Positions 1 to 5,472 of a stretch of DNA of 5,472 nucleotides are shown here, in pieces. The notes beneath the pieces were generated by a model. That model did no database searches. It worked only from the letters and a program-made list of their open reading frames with translations, and was not told the origin of the DNA. The stretch comes from Bacteroidota bacterium (GTDB taxonomy: Bacteria > Bacteroidota > Bacteroidia > Chitinophagales > Chitinophagaceae), in NCBI GenBank assembly GCA_023429365.1, contig JAEYVW010000343.1:1-5472 (forward strand), given 5' to 3'. Both the position numbers and the translations under genes were made by a program. Position 1 is the first letter of the stretch. Every line of letters starts with the position of its first letter.

Positions 1-594
1 CAATTTTTTCACATCGTGAAACATGCCCGACTCAAAAACACTGACACGAAGTATCAGCAACAATAACCCCAGTCCACCGCCAATAAAATAACAGGTTCGC
101 CAGTGAAAATTTTCCTTCATCACGAAAGCGACAACCGCGCCGGTAAGTCCAATGCCAGCTACGAGTGATGTGGCAATACCCCTTTTCTCTTTGGCTGTGA
201 GTTCCGAGACAAGCGTGATGCCTGCACCAAGTTCACCCGCAAGTCCAAGCCCGGCGATAAAACGTATCCATTTATATTGTTCTACTGTTTCCACAAAACC
301 ATTGGCGATATTGGCGATGGAATACAGAACGATCGATCCGAACAATACGCTAAGCCTTCCCCGTTTATCACCCATCACTCCCCAAATAATTCCGCCCAGC
401 AATAGTCCCCACATCTGCCATTGCAAAATCGCCTCGCCATCCGTTGTGATCTGTGCAGAACTGAGTCCAAGGTCACCCAGGCTTTCAATTCTTATAATGG
501 CAAACAATAAAAGATCGTAGATATCTACAAAGTACCCCAGGGCAGCCACGATAACTGCTACGCTGAGAACAGAGTTGGTTTTGGCAGGCTGCAT
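1..594 (-). CDS. MFS transporter, N-terminal half (runs off the left edge)
   Basis: An open frame of 198 codons reads from an ATG at 594 to base 1 with no stop, so the C-terminal half is outside the window. The visible part looks like the N-terminal six-helix bundle of a major facilitator superfamily transporter. TM1 is about residues 9-33 and carries two acidic residues (D24, D27). TM2 ends in the MFS motif A, G-VMG-DKRGR (G72, D76, R80), in the cytoplasmic TM2-TM3 loop. TM4 begins RFIAGLGLAGELGAG (R111-G124), followed by a charged loop (E131-RG) before TM5. The R..AG.G..GE pattern recalls the metabolite:H+ symporter and sugar porter branches of MFS, but the substrate cannot be named. The start lies only 6 bp after the DedA stop, with no clear Shine-Dalgarno, so co-transcription and possibly translational coupling with DedA are likely. 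MFS identity is secure; subfamily is not. Confidence 0.88.
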   Translation of the reverse strand, partial: MQPAKTNSVLSVAVIVAALGYFVDIYDLLLFAIIRIESLGDLGLSSAQITTDGEAILQWQMWGLLLGGIIWGVMGDKRGRLSVLFGSIVLYSIANIANGFVETVEQYKWIRFIAGLGLAGELGAGITLVSELTAKEKRGIATSLVAGIGLTGAVVAFVMKENFHWRTCYFIGGGLGLLLLILRVSVFESGMFHDVKKL

Positions 595-600
595 CACGAC

Positions 601-1332
601 TTAGGAATTTACATTCGTATCTGTAGGTGGTGGAACCACGGGTTTTTTCGCAAAAAATAATTTATACAACACCGGTAAGGTTGTGACCAGGATAATAACG
701 ATTGTAATAGCCTCAATATGATCCTTAAGACTGTAACCAAATCTCTTTTCCACCCAGGTTTGCAGGAAGAATCCGCCCAGCATCATCGAACATACCCATG
801 CGAGACTACCAGCGATATTGTAAAATATAAAATGCGGCCTCGACATTTTTACAATCCCCGCGACAATGGGAGCGAATGTGCGTATGATCGGTAGAAACTT
901 TGCCAGGAAAATAGTCGCTTTCCCATAATGATCATAAAAATCCTTTGCTTTAAAAAGATGTTTCTTTTTAAAGATCCAGGTGTCTTTGCGCTCAAATAAT
1001 AGTGGCCCGGTCTTGTTTCCAAACCAATACCCCACCAGGTTGCCCAACACCGAAGCCACGATCACCATTAGGATAATAAGAATATGATAAAAACCAAATG
1101 GCTGAGACGTGTCGGCTGGCAGACCGGCCAGCTGGTTGACAAGACGTCCCATAAATATACCTGCAGCAAAAAGTAACGAGTCGCCAGGTAAAAAGAACCC
1201 GACAAACAAGCCCGTTTCCGCAAAGACTACCAACAGCAAAAAGTAAAGACCTCCATTGTTTATTATCCATTCGATAAACTGCTGGATAAAACCACCACTT
1301 TCCAGTAAAAAAATATGCAAAAGACTTTCCAT
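601..1332 (-). CDS. DedA/VTT-domain family inner-membrane protein
   Basis: This 243-residue protein is a full-length DedA (SNARE-associated/VTT domain) family member. Bacterial DedA proteins are inner-membrane proteins needed for envelope homeostasis, and some have been assigned undecaprenyl-phosphate or lipid flipping. Visible hallmarks are the re-entrant segment FAETGLFVGFFLPGDSLL (residues 37-54) with E39 and D51, the acidic residues known to be essential in E. coli YqjA; GNLVGYWFG (97-105); and the second signature FLAKFLPIIRTFAPIVAG (142-159). In that signature R151 matches the second essential arginine of YqjA, while K145 sits where YqjA has its first. TM segments follow at about 168-192 and 207-228. 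The C-terminal tail is cytoplasm-like and ends in KKP followed by a PPP run (234-236). A GGAG sequence at 1343-1346 (as CTCC on the plus strand), 10 nt upstream, supports the start. It sits 40 bp after the symporter gene and 6 bp before the MFS gene, so it is probably the middle gene of an operon. The lipid substrate cannot be told. Confidence 0.95.
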   Translation of the reverse strand: MESLLHIFLLESGGFIQQFIEWIINNGGLYFLLLVVFAETGLFVGFFLPGDSLLFAAGIFMGRLVNQLAGLPADTSQPFGFYHILIILMVIVASVLGNLVGYWFGNKTGPLLFERKDTWIFKKKHLFKAKDFYDHYGKATIFLAKFLPIIRTFAPIVAGIVKMSRPHFIFYNIAGSLAWVCSMMLGGFFLQTWVEKRFGYSLKDHIEAITIVIILVTTLPVLYKLFFAKKPVVPPPTDTNVNS

Positions 1333-1342
1333 GTTATATTAA

Positions 1343-1346
1343 CTCC
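1343..1346 (-). promoter_or_regulatory. Shine-Dalgarno-like site for the DedA gene
   Basis: GGAG on the minus strand, 10 nt before the ATG at 1332. The spacing is slightly long, but it is the only recognisable ribosome binding site among the five genes here. The other starts have A/T-rich leaders, as is common in Bacteroidota. It supports the chosen DedA start and independent initiation despite the short 40 bp gap after the upstream gene. Confidence 0.5.
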
Positions 1347-1372
1347 GCTTTTTTACAAATTGAAAACACGCT

Positions 1373-2773
1373 TTATCCAACAATTGCATCGGCTTCACCC
1401 TCATTAAAAGCCAGTGCTTTCTGATCATCGAATTCACCTTCCCACCTGGCAATCACGCAACTGGCCAGGGTATTACCTATCACGTTTACCGAAGTACGGG
1501 CCATATCCATCAACTCATCGATACCATATATCGCCATGATGGGCCAAAGGGGAAAATTAAACGTATTGGCCGTCGCGATAAGTATCACAAGTGAAGCCCG
1601 CGGTACCGCCGCCACGCCCTTACTGGTGAGCATCAGCGTAAGCCCGATCAGTAATTGCTCGCCAAAACTAAGATTCATACCCGCAGCCTGGGCAACAAAG
1701 ACCGAAGCCAGGGAAAGATATAAAGTGGTTCCGTCGAGGTTAAAAGTATACCCCGTTGGAATGACAAAGGACACGATCTTTCGCGGCACCCCAAATTTTT
1801 CCATATTCTCCAGTGCCTTTGGCAACGCTGAGTCGGAGCTAGTGGTGGCAAACGCTATCGAAACAGGCTCACGAATGGCCTTGATAAATTGCTTCACCGG
1901 TATTTTCGCGATAAACAAAGCAACCGGCAGTAATACCAGCAATACAAAGCTGATCAGCGCCAGATAAAGTGTAAGCAATAATAATCCAAGATTTTTTAAT
2001 ATATCAATGCCCAAATGCCCGACAGTAACAGCGATTGCTGCGCCGACGCCAAAAGGAGCAAAATACATGATGATATTAGTAAACCGGAACATAGTTTCCG
2101 CCAGGCTCTCTGCGAAATCAAGCATCGGCTTTTTCTTCTGCTCATTTAGCAATGCCAGCGCAATCCCGAAGATTACGCTAAACACGACGATAGGCAATAC
2201 ATTGCCCTCGTATATGGATTTAATAATATTTTCAGGGAAGATATCTATTATATGATCCTTCCAGGTCTTTACAACAGGTTCGGGCAACTCCTTTAAAAGA
2301 CCCTCAGGCACTTCAATACCCATACCGGCTTTGGTAATATTGATAAAGACCAGGCCCAGCACCAGCGCGATGGTGGTCACAATCTCGAAATATAAAAGTG
2401 ACTTCCATCCCATACGACCCACCTGTTTCAGGTTGGAATGGCTGGCAATACCTACAACCAGGGTCGCAAAGAGTAATGGAGCCACGATCGTCTTTACCAG
2501 GCGAAGGAATATGGTACTAAGAAAAGAAAGATTTTGCGAGAATTCTCTGAAATCAAGTCCAATCTCCACACCCATGGCCATGGCAACAAGTATCCAGGTT
2601 GTGAGTGAACGTTTATAAACGGCAAATAAAACCAGGCTGCCAACAAATATCCAACGGGAGATGGCAAGTATATTGTCCGGGATACTTACCCAATTTTTCA
2701 GGGAAAGAAAATGAATGATTGCAACGACGGTAAACAGGAAGAGTGAAAGCAGTCCGGCCTTTCGTTTATTCAT
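1373..2773 (-). CDS. Amino acid (glutamate/aspartate-type) : cation symporter, DAACS/GltP family
   Basis: A 466-residue inner-membrane secondary transporter of the dicarboxylate/amino acid:cation symporter family (DAACS, TC 2.A.23), which imports acidic or neutral amino acids or C4-dicarboxylates with Na+ or H+. The transport core is complete. The HP1 tip is TTSSDSALP (310-318), TM7 carries NLDGT (345-349), HP2 is TSKGVAAVPRAS (383-394), and TM8 is DELMDMARTSVNVIGN (419-434). By alignment with archaeal GltPh, D423 matches D394 (binds the substrate amino group), R426 matches R397 (binds the side-chain carboxylate) and N430 matches N401. Keeping D423, which as I recall is serine in E. coli DctA, favours an acidic amino acid over a dicarboxylate. 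Oddities are N434 where GltPh has the Na1 ligand D405, and about 55 extra N-terminal residues with two hydrophobic stretches (8-24, 34-53) before the usual TM1 (about 58-73). It is first in the probable operon with DedA and MFS, and divergent from the permease at 2959. Family is certain; substrate is inferred. Confidence 0.95.
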   Translation of the reverse strand: MNKRKAGLLSLFLFTVVAIIHFLSLKNWVSIPDNILAISRWIFVGSLVLFAVYKRSLTTWILVAMAMGVEIGLDFREFSQNLSFLSTIFLRLVKTIVAPLLFATLVVGIASHSNLKQVGRMGWKSLLYFEIVTTIALVLGLVFINITKAGMGIEVPEGLLKELPEPVVKTWKDHIIDIFPENIIKSIYEGNVLPIVVFSVIFGIALALLNEQKKKPMLDFAESLAETMFRFTNIIMYFAPFGVGAAIAVTVGHLGIDILKNLGLLLLTLYLALISFVLLVLLPVALFIAKIPVKQFIKAIREPVSIAFATTSSDSALPKALENMEKFGVPRKIVSFVIPTGYTFNLDGTTLYLSLASVFVAQAAGMNLSFGEQLLIGLTLMLTSKGVAAVPRASLVILIATANTFNFPLWPIMAIYGIDELMDMARTSVNVIGNTLASCVIARWEGEFDDQKALAFNEGEADAIVG

Positions 2774-2795
2774 ATAACATGCTATGGTAAAGCCT

Positions 2796-2829
2796 CAAAA
2801 CTAAAGGTTTACTTTTAAATTTCTGCAAT
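2796..2829 (-). promoter_or_regulatory. Candidate Bacteroidota promoter for the symporter-DedA-MFS operon
   Basis: On the minus strand, TAGTTTTG (2803-2796) matches the Bacteroidota -7 consensus TAnnTTTG perfectly. An ATTG at 2829-2826 could be the -33 element. The 22 bp gap is slightly longer than the usual 19-21. Transcription would start near 2789-2790, giving a leader of only about 16 nt before the ATG at 2773. This fits the absence of a usable Shine-Dalgarno sequence. The call rests on motif matching alone. Confidence 0.5.
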
Positions 2830-2840
2830 TTACCCGAATT

Positions 2841-2856
2841 GGTTTAGGGCCAAACC
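2841..2856. promoter_or_regulatory. Imperfect palindrome between divergent promoters, candidate operator
   Basis: GGTTTAGGGCCAAACC has five-base perfect outer arms (GGTTT/AAACC) plus one further inner pair, centred between 2848 and 2849. It lies 11 bp from the candidate -33 element of the minus-strand operon and 13 bp from that of the plus-strand permease. A dimeric regulator bound here could act on both promoters. No known regulator site is recognised, and a palindrome of this quality can arise by chance. Confidence 0.3.
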
Positions 2857-2869
2857 GTTAATAAATCTT

Positions 2870-2902
2870 TTTGTTCATTATTGGCAGAAATCCCTATTTT
2901 TC
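2870..2902 (+). promoter_or_regulatory. Candidate Bacteroidota promoter for the amino acid permease
   Basis: TTTG at 2870-2873 is followed after 21 bp by TATTTTTC at 2895-2902, which matches the -7 consensus TAnnTTTG except for its last base. The start would be near 2909, leaving a leader of about 50 nt before the ATG at 2959. A second, similar -7 candidate (TATTTTTA, 2907-2914) with TTG at 2881-2883 lies 12 bp downstream, so the exact start is uncertain. Confidence 0.4.
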
Positions 2903-2958
2903 CACCTATTTTTAGTCCTCTTGCTTAGAGAAAACGCAAAACCACAATTAATCTACTT

Positions 2959-4620
2959 ATGAGTTTATTCGTCAGAAAGCCCATGAACGCCCTGTTGAAT
3001 GAGGCAGAAGAAACAGGCACACACACACTTAAGAGAACTTTAGGAGGGGCAGGACTGGTGGCATTAGGAATCGGTGCCATTATAGGAGCCGGGCTTTTTT
3101 CCATCACCGGTATGGCCGCCGCTAACCATGCAGGACCGGCTATTACTATTTCTTTTGTTGTTGCTGCATTGGGTTGCCTTTTCGCGGGATTGTGTTATGC
3201 TGAGTTCGCATCCATGATACCGGTTGCCGGTAGTGCTTATACCTATTCGTATGCTACGATGGGAGAGTTTATTGCCTGGATCATCGGTTGGGATCTTGTA
3301 CTGGAATATGCAGTTGGTGCCGCTACCGTGGGCATTAGCTGGAGCGGATACCTCGTTAAATTTTTAAAAGGCTTTGACATCACATTACCACAGGAGCTGA
3401 TCGTTGGACCCTGGGATGGCGGGATCATTAACCTCCCCGCTGTGTTTATCATAGTATTGATGAGCCTGTTACTTATAAAAGGCACCAAGGAAAGCGCCTT
3501 TGTCAACGCGATCATCGTATTCCTGAAGGTAGCTGTGGTTCTGACATTTATCATACTCGGATGGCAGTATATTGATTCAAGCAATTATGATCCTTACCTG
3601 ATCCCTTCTACCGAACCTGGTCATGAAAGCTTCTTCAACCACGGTATGGGTGGTGTAATCCGCGCAGCGGCTATCGTATTCTTTGCGTACATCGGATTTG
3701 ACGCAGTGAGTACGGCAGCACAGGAGACCAAGAATCCAAAAAGAAACATGCCGATAGGTATCCTGGGTTCACTGGCTATCTGTACGGTTTTATATTTATT
3801 GTTTGCGCATGTCATGACCGGTGTTGCCAACTACAAAACTTTCCTGGGCGCTGATCCTTCTGATGCAATCGCCCCTGTTGCTGTTGCAATCGAGCATATG
3901 GGTCAGCCTGATGCTGCTGGTGTAATTCAGCCGGATTATCCATGGCTGAACAGGGCGATCATTGTAGCAATCCTCGCTGGTTACGCTTCTGTGATCCTGG
4001 TGATGCTGATGGGACAAAGCCGTGTTTTCTATAGCATGAGTAAAGATGGTTTGATTCCAAAGATATTCTCCAGTGTTAATCCCAAAACACAAACACCTGC
4101 CAAAAACAATCTTTTGTTCATGTTGTTCGTAAGCGCATTTGCCGCTTTCGTACCTGCACGTGTCGTTGGGGAAATGACAAGTATCGGAACACTTTTCGCC
4201 TTTATCCTGGTTTGTATTGGTATCCTGGTTATGCGTAAAAAAATGCCTGAGATACCAAGGGCATTCCGTACACCACTGGTGCCGCTGGTACCCATTCTCG
4301 GAATCGCCACCTGTTTGTTTATGATGGTATTCCTTCCCATGGATACCTGGATCCGCCTACTGGTATGGATGCTGATCGGTCTTGATATTTACCTGGTTTA
4401 TGGTGCTAAGAACAGTCACCTGGGTGATGGCTCAAGCAACAGAAAAGGTCTGCGGATCGCCAATTATACCGGGTTGGCACTCGCCGCCCTGCTGATTCTC
4501 GCAGGCTTCTTGCACCAGGTAGCTGTTGGTTTCGATGCAGATAGAACACTGCTTTATATCTCGCTGGTATTTGCAGCAATACACCTGGTATTGTTTTTGA
4601 AAAAATTAATGTCAAAATAA
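2959..4620 (+). CDS. APC superfamily amino acid permease, CAT/YfnA-like
   Basis: A 553-residue inner-membrane amino acid transporter of the APC superfamily, in the cationic amino acid transporter (CAT, TC 2.A.3.3) branch with YfnA and GkApcT. TM1 has the unwound substrate-binding motif GIGAIIGAGLF (37-47). TM2-TM3 carry CYAEFASMIPVAGSAYTYSY (79-98) and GWDLVLEY (110-117). TM6 has FFAYIGFDAVSTAAQETKNP (241-260), and the TM8-9 loop has SRVFYSMSKDGLIP (354-367), all typical of the branch. K190 in TM5 appears to match the lysine (K158 in ApcT) that replaces the second Na+ and points to H+ coupling. About 12 core helices end near residue 482. A short hydrophilic linker (483-498) and two more hydrophobic segments (about 501-520 and 530-547) follow, making about 14 helices, as in animal CATs. 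The start is chosen as the first ATG in frame; no Shine-Dalgarno is visible, and M9 is a less likely alternative. It is a single-gene unit ending at a strong terminator. Substrate is unknown: cationic or small neutral amino acids are both possible. Confidence 0.95.
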   Translation: MSLFVRKPMNALLNEAEETGTHTLKRTLGGAGLVALGIGAIIGAGLFSITGMAAANHAGPAITISFVVAALGCLFAGLCYAEFASMIPVAGSAYTYSYATMGEFIAWIIGWDLVLEYAVGAATVGISWSGYLVKFLKGFDITLPQELIVGPWDGGIINLPAVFIIVLMSLLLIKGTKESAFVNAIIVFLKVAVVLTFIILGWQYIDSSNYDPYLIPSTEPGHESFFNHGMGGVIRAAAIVFFAYIGFDAVSTAAQETKNPKRNMPIGILGSLAICTVLYLLFAHVMTGVANYKTFLGADPSDAIAPVAVAIEHMGQPDAAGVIQPDYPWLNRAIIVAILAGYASVILVMLMGQSRVFYSMSKDGLIPKIFSSVNPKTQTPAKNNLLFMLFVSAFAAFVPARVVGEMTSIGTLFAFILVCIGILVMRKKMPEIPRAFRTPLVPLVPILGIATCLFMMVFLPMDTWIRLLVWMLIGLDIYLVYGAKNSHLGDGSSNRKGLRIANYTGLALAALLILAGFLHQVAVGFDADRTLLYISLVFAAIHLVLFLKKLMSK

Positions 4621-4644
4621 AATAAACACAGTTTATAATTACCG

Positions 4645-4679
4645 AAAAGGGACGACACTTCTAAGTATCGTCCCTTTTT
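4645..4679 (+). terminator. Rho-independent terminator after the permease
   Basis: An 11 bp perfect stem (AAAAGGGACGA at 4645-4655 with TCGTCCCTTTT at 4668-4678) closes a 12 nt loop. The loop can itself pair as ACT/AGT around a TCTA tetraloop beyond one C-A mismatch. The right arm runs into a T tract, then CG and four more T. It begins 24 bp after the permease stop. The next gene is on the same strand, so it mainly insulates yebC from permease transcription. Confidence 0.9.
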
Positions 4680-4697
4680 CGTTTTAGGTCATTATCC

Positions 4698-4705
4698 TAA
4701 ATTTG
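4698..4705 (+). promoter_or_regulatory. Candidate -7 promoter element for yebC
   Basis: TAAATTTG is a perfect match to the Bacteroidota -7 consensus TAnnTTTG. It lies just downstream of the terminator and 48 bp before the yebC ATG, so transcription would begin near 4712. A good -33 TTTG is absent: at the expected distance lies the terminator's T tract (4675-4679). The remainder of the 4621-4753 gap shows nothing else recognisable. Confidence 0.5.
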
Positions 4706-4753
4706 CAACCCGACCAAATCATAGCAATCAAAATTTAAACACTATTATCTACG

Positions 4754-5472
4754 ATGGGAAGGATTTTTGAAGTACGCAAGTCGACGATGTTTGCCCGCTG
4801 GGATCGTATGGCGAAGCAGTTTACTCGGATCGGCAAAGAGATTGTCATTGCTGTAAAAGCCGGTGGACCCGATCCGGCAACCAATCCCGCGCTACGCCGT
4901 TGTTTTCAAAATGCCAAGGCGGTCAATATGCCCAAAGACCGTGTAGAGGCTGCTATCAAGCGTGCGCAGGGTAAGGAGATGGATAATTATGAAGAGATCC
5001 TGTATGAAGGTTATGGCCCACATGGGGTTGCCATCCTGGTAGAAACCGCTACCGACAACCATGTAAGAACCGTTGCCAACGTAAAATCACATTTTAATAA
5101 AGGAGGCGGCGCACTCGGTAATAGCGGAAGCGTGGCATTCCAGTTCAAAAAAATGGGTGTTTTCAAGTTGAAGCCAGAAGGATTAAATGCTGAAGAACTG
5201 GAACTTGAACTGATCGACTACGGCCTGGAAGAATTGGGAGAAAGCACCGGTGAGAATGGAGAGGATATCCAGGTGATCAGGGCGGGCTTTACCGATTTTG
5301 GCAATATGCAAAAAGCCCTTGAAGACAAGGGCCTAACTCCTATAAGCGCCGAACTCGAATGGATACCTTCCACTACGGTACCGGTCAGCGATGAACAGGC
5401 AGAAGATGTCAGCAAACTGATCGAGCGACTGGAGCAGGATGAAGATGTGCAGAAGGTGTTTCATAATATGGG
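4754..5472 (+). CDS. yebC: YebC/PmpR/TACO1-family protein (last few codons beyond the right edge)
   Basis: An open frame of 239 codons plus two bases runs from ATG 4754 to the window end without a stop. Family members are usually about 235-250 residues, so only a short tail is missing. The family was long annotated as transcriptional regulators (PmpR). The mitochondrial member TACO1 is a translational activator, and bacterial YebC proteins have been linked to relieving ribosome stalling on proline-rich stretches. The N-terminal helical domain (1-75) holds [10 protein letters not shown] (21-30), [13 protein letters not shown] (37-49) and [14 protein letters not shown] (58-71). The second region has [10 protein letters not shown] (84-93), [10 protein letters not shown] (101-110) and [15 protein letters not shown] (117-131). 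The C-terminal end has [10 protein letters not shown] (202-211) and an acidic helix, [17 protein letters not shown] (222-238). The start MGRIFEVRK replaces the canonical MAGHSKW; this is the form I know from Bacteroidota orthologues, so I do not regard it as a defect. No Shine-Dalgarno is seen. It is transcribed apart from the permease, behind the terminator. Confidence 0.95.
   Translation, partial: MGRIFEVRKSTMFARWDRMAKQFTRIGKEIVIAVKAGGPDPATNPALRRCFQNAKAVNMPKDRVEAAIKRAQGKEMDNYEEILYEGYGPHGVAILVETATDNHVRTVANVKSHFNKGGGALGNSGSVAFQFKKMGVFKLKPEGLNAEELELELIDYGLEELGESTGENGEDIQVIRAGFTDFGNMQKALEDKGLTPISAELEWIPSTTVPVSDEQAEDVSKLIERLEQDEDVQKVFHNM

Noticed and set aside
152..520. 122-codon plus-strand open frame
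   Set aside because: It lies wholly antisense to the MFS gene, whose minus-strand reading has clear MFS motifs; the plus-strand product is low-complexity (Pro/Ser/Ile) with no recognisable domain.
992..1270. 92-codon minus-strand open frame overlapping DedA in another frame
   Set aside because: It is on the same strand as DedA but out of frame; DedA's own frame holds the conserved motifs.
1333..1372. Separate promoter or terminator between the symporter and DedA genes
   Set aside because: On the minus strand TCAATTTG lacks the A of TAnnTTTG and no hairpin is present, so an operon is the simpler reading.
1536..2618. Plus-strand open frames (1536-1967, 2007-2255, 2331-2618)
   Set aside because: All are antisense to the DAACS symporter gene, which carries every family motif; their products look like out-of-frame translation.
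2793..2796. GAGG (minus strand) as a Shine-Dalgarno for the DAACS symporter
   Set aside because: It is 19 nt before the ATG, too far, and it adjoins the candidate -7 element, so it probably lies upstream of the transcript start.
2925..4615. Minus-strand open frames opposite the permease (2925-3107, 3243-3584, 3621-3830, 3796-4092, 4029-4340, 4406-4615)
   Set aside because: These are shadows of the permease reading frame; none shows a domain or an upstream initiation signal.
5218..5415. 65-codon minus-strand open frame
   Set aside because: It is antisense to the YebC C-terminal domain, with no supporting signal.
1..5472. A new defence, mobile or RNA-based system
   Set aside because: All five genes belong to well-known families, gaps are short (at most 185 bp), and I see no direct repeats, tRNA, integrase or transposase, inverted-repeat ends or structured RNA beyond the terminator.

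Overview
The window reads as an ordinary chromosomal stretch from a member of the Bacteroidota, most likely the Chitinophagaceae or a close relative. Three things point there. The YebC-family protein at the right end has the 'MGRIFEVRK...' N-terminus I associate with Bacteroidota. The starts mostly lack a Shine-Dalgarno sequence. The intergenic gaps hold matches to the Bacteroidota promoter (-33 TTTG / -7 TAnnTTTG). The phylum call is fairly firm; the family call is a guess from protein similarity as I remember it.

Layout. On the minus strand, reading right to left, there are three closely spaced genes. The first is an amino acid:cation symporter of the DAACS/GltP family (2773-1373). The second is a DedA-family membrane protein (1332-601). 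The third is an MFS transporter whose start is at 594 and whose C-terminal half lies beyond the left edge. The gaps are 40 and 6 bp with no terminator, so they probably form one operon. A 185 bp divergent intergenic region (2774-2958) separates them from a plus-strand CAT/YfnA-type amino acid permease (2959-4620). That gene ends at a strong rho-independent terminator (4645-4679). A promoter element then leads into a plus-strand yebC-like gene (4754 to the right edge), which lacks only its last few codons.

How the genes relate. Four of the five genes encode polytopic inner-membrane proteins. Two of these, a GltP-like symporter and a CAT-like permease, are predicted amino acid importers transcribed back to back from a shared regulatory region with a 16 bp imperfect palindrome between the two candidate promoters. 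This suggests, but does not prove, coordinated control of amino acid uptake. DedA and MFS appear to ride along in the operon; YebC is a separately transcribed translation factor/regulator.

I found no RNA gene, mobile element, CRISPR array or broken gene, and nothing I would call a new biological system. The more notable details are extra membrane segments on both amino acid transporters, substitutions at ion- and substrate-site positions in the DAACS protein, and the layout of the divergent promoter region.
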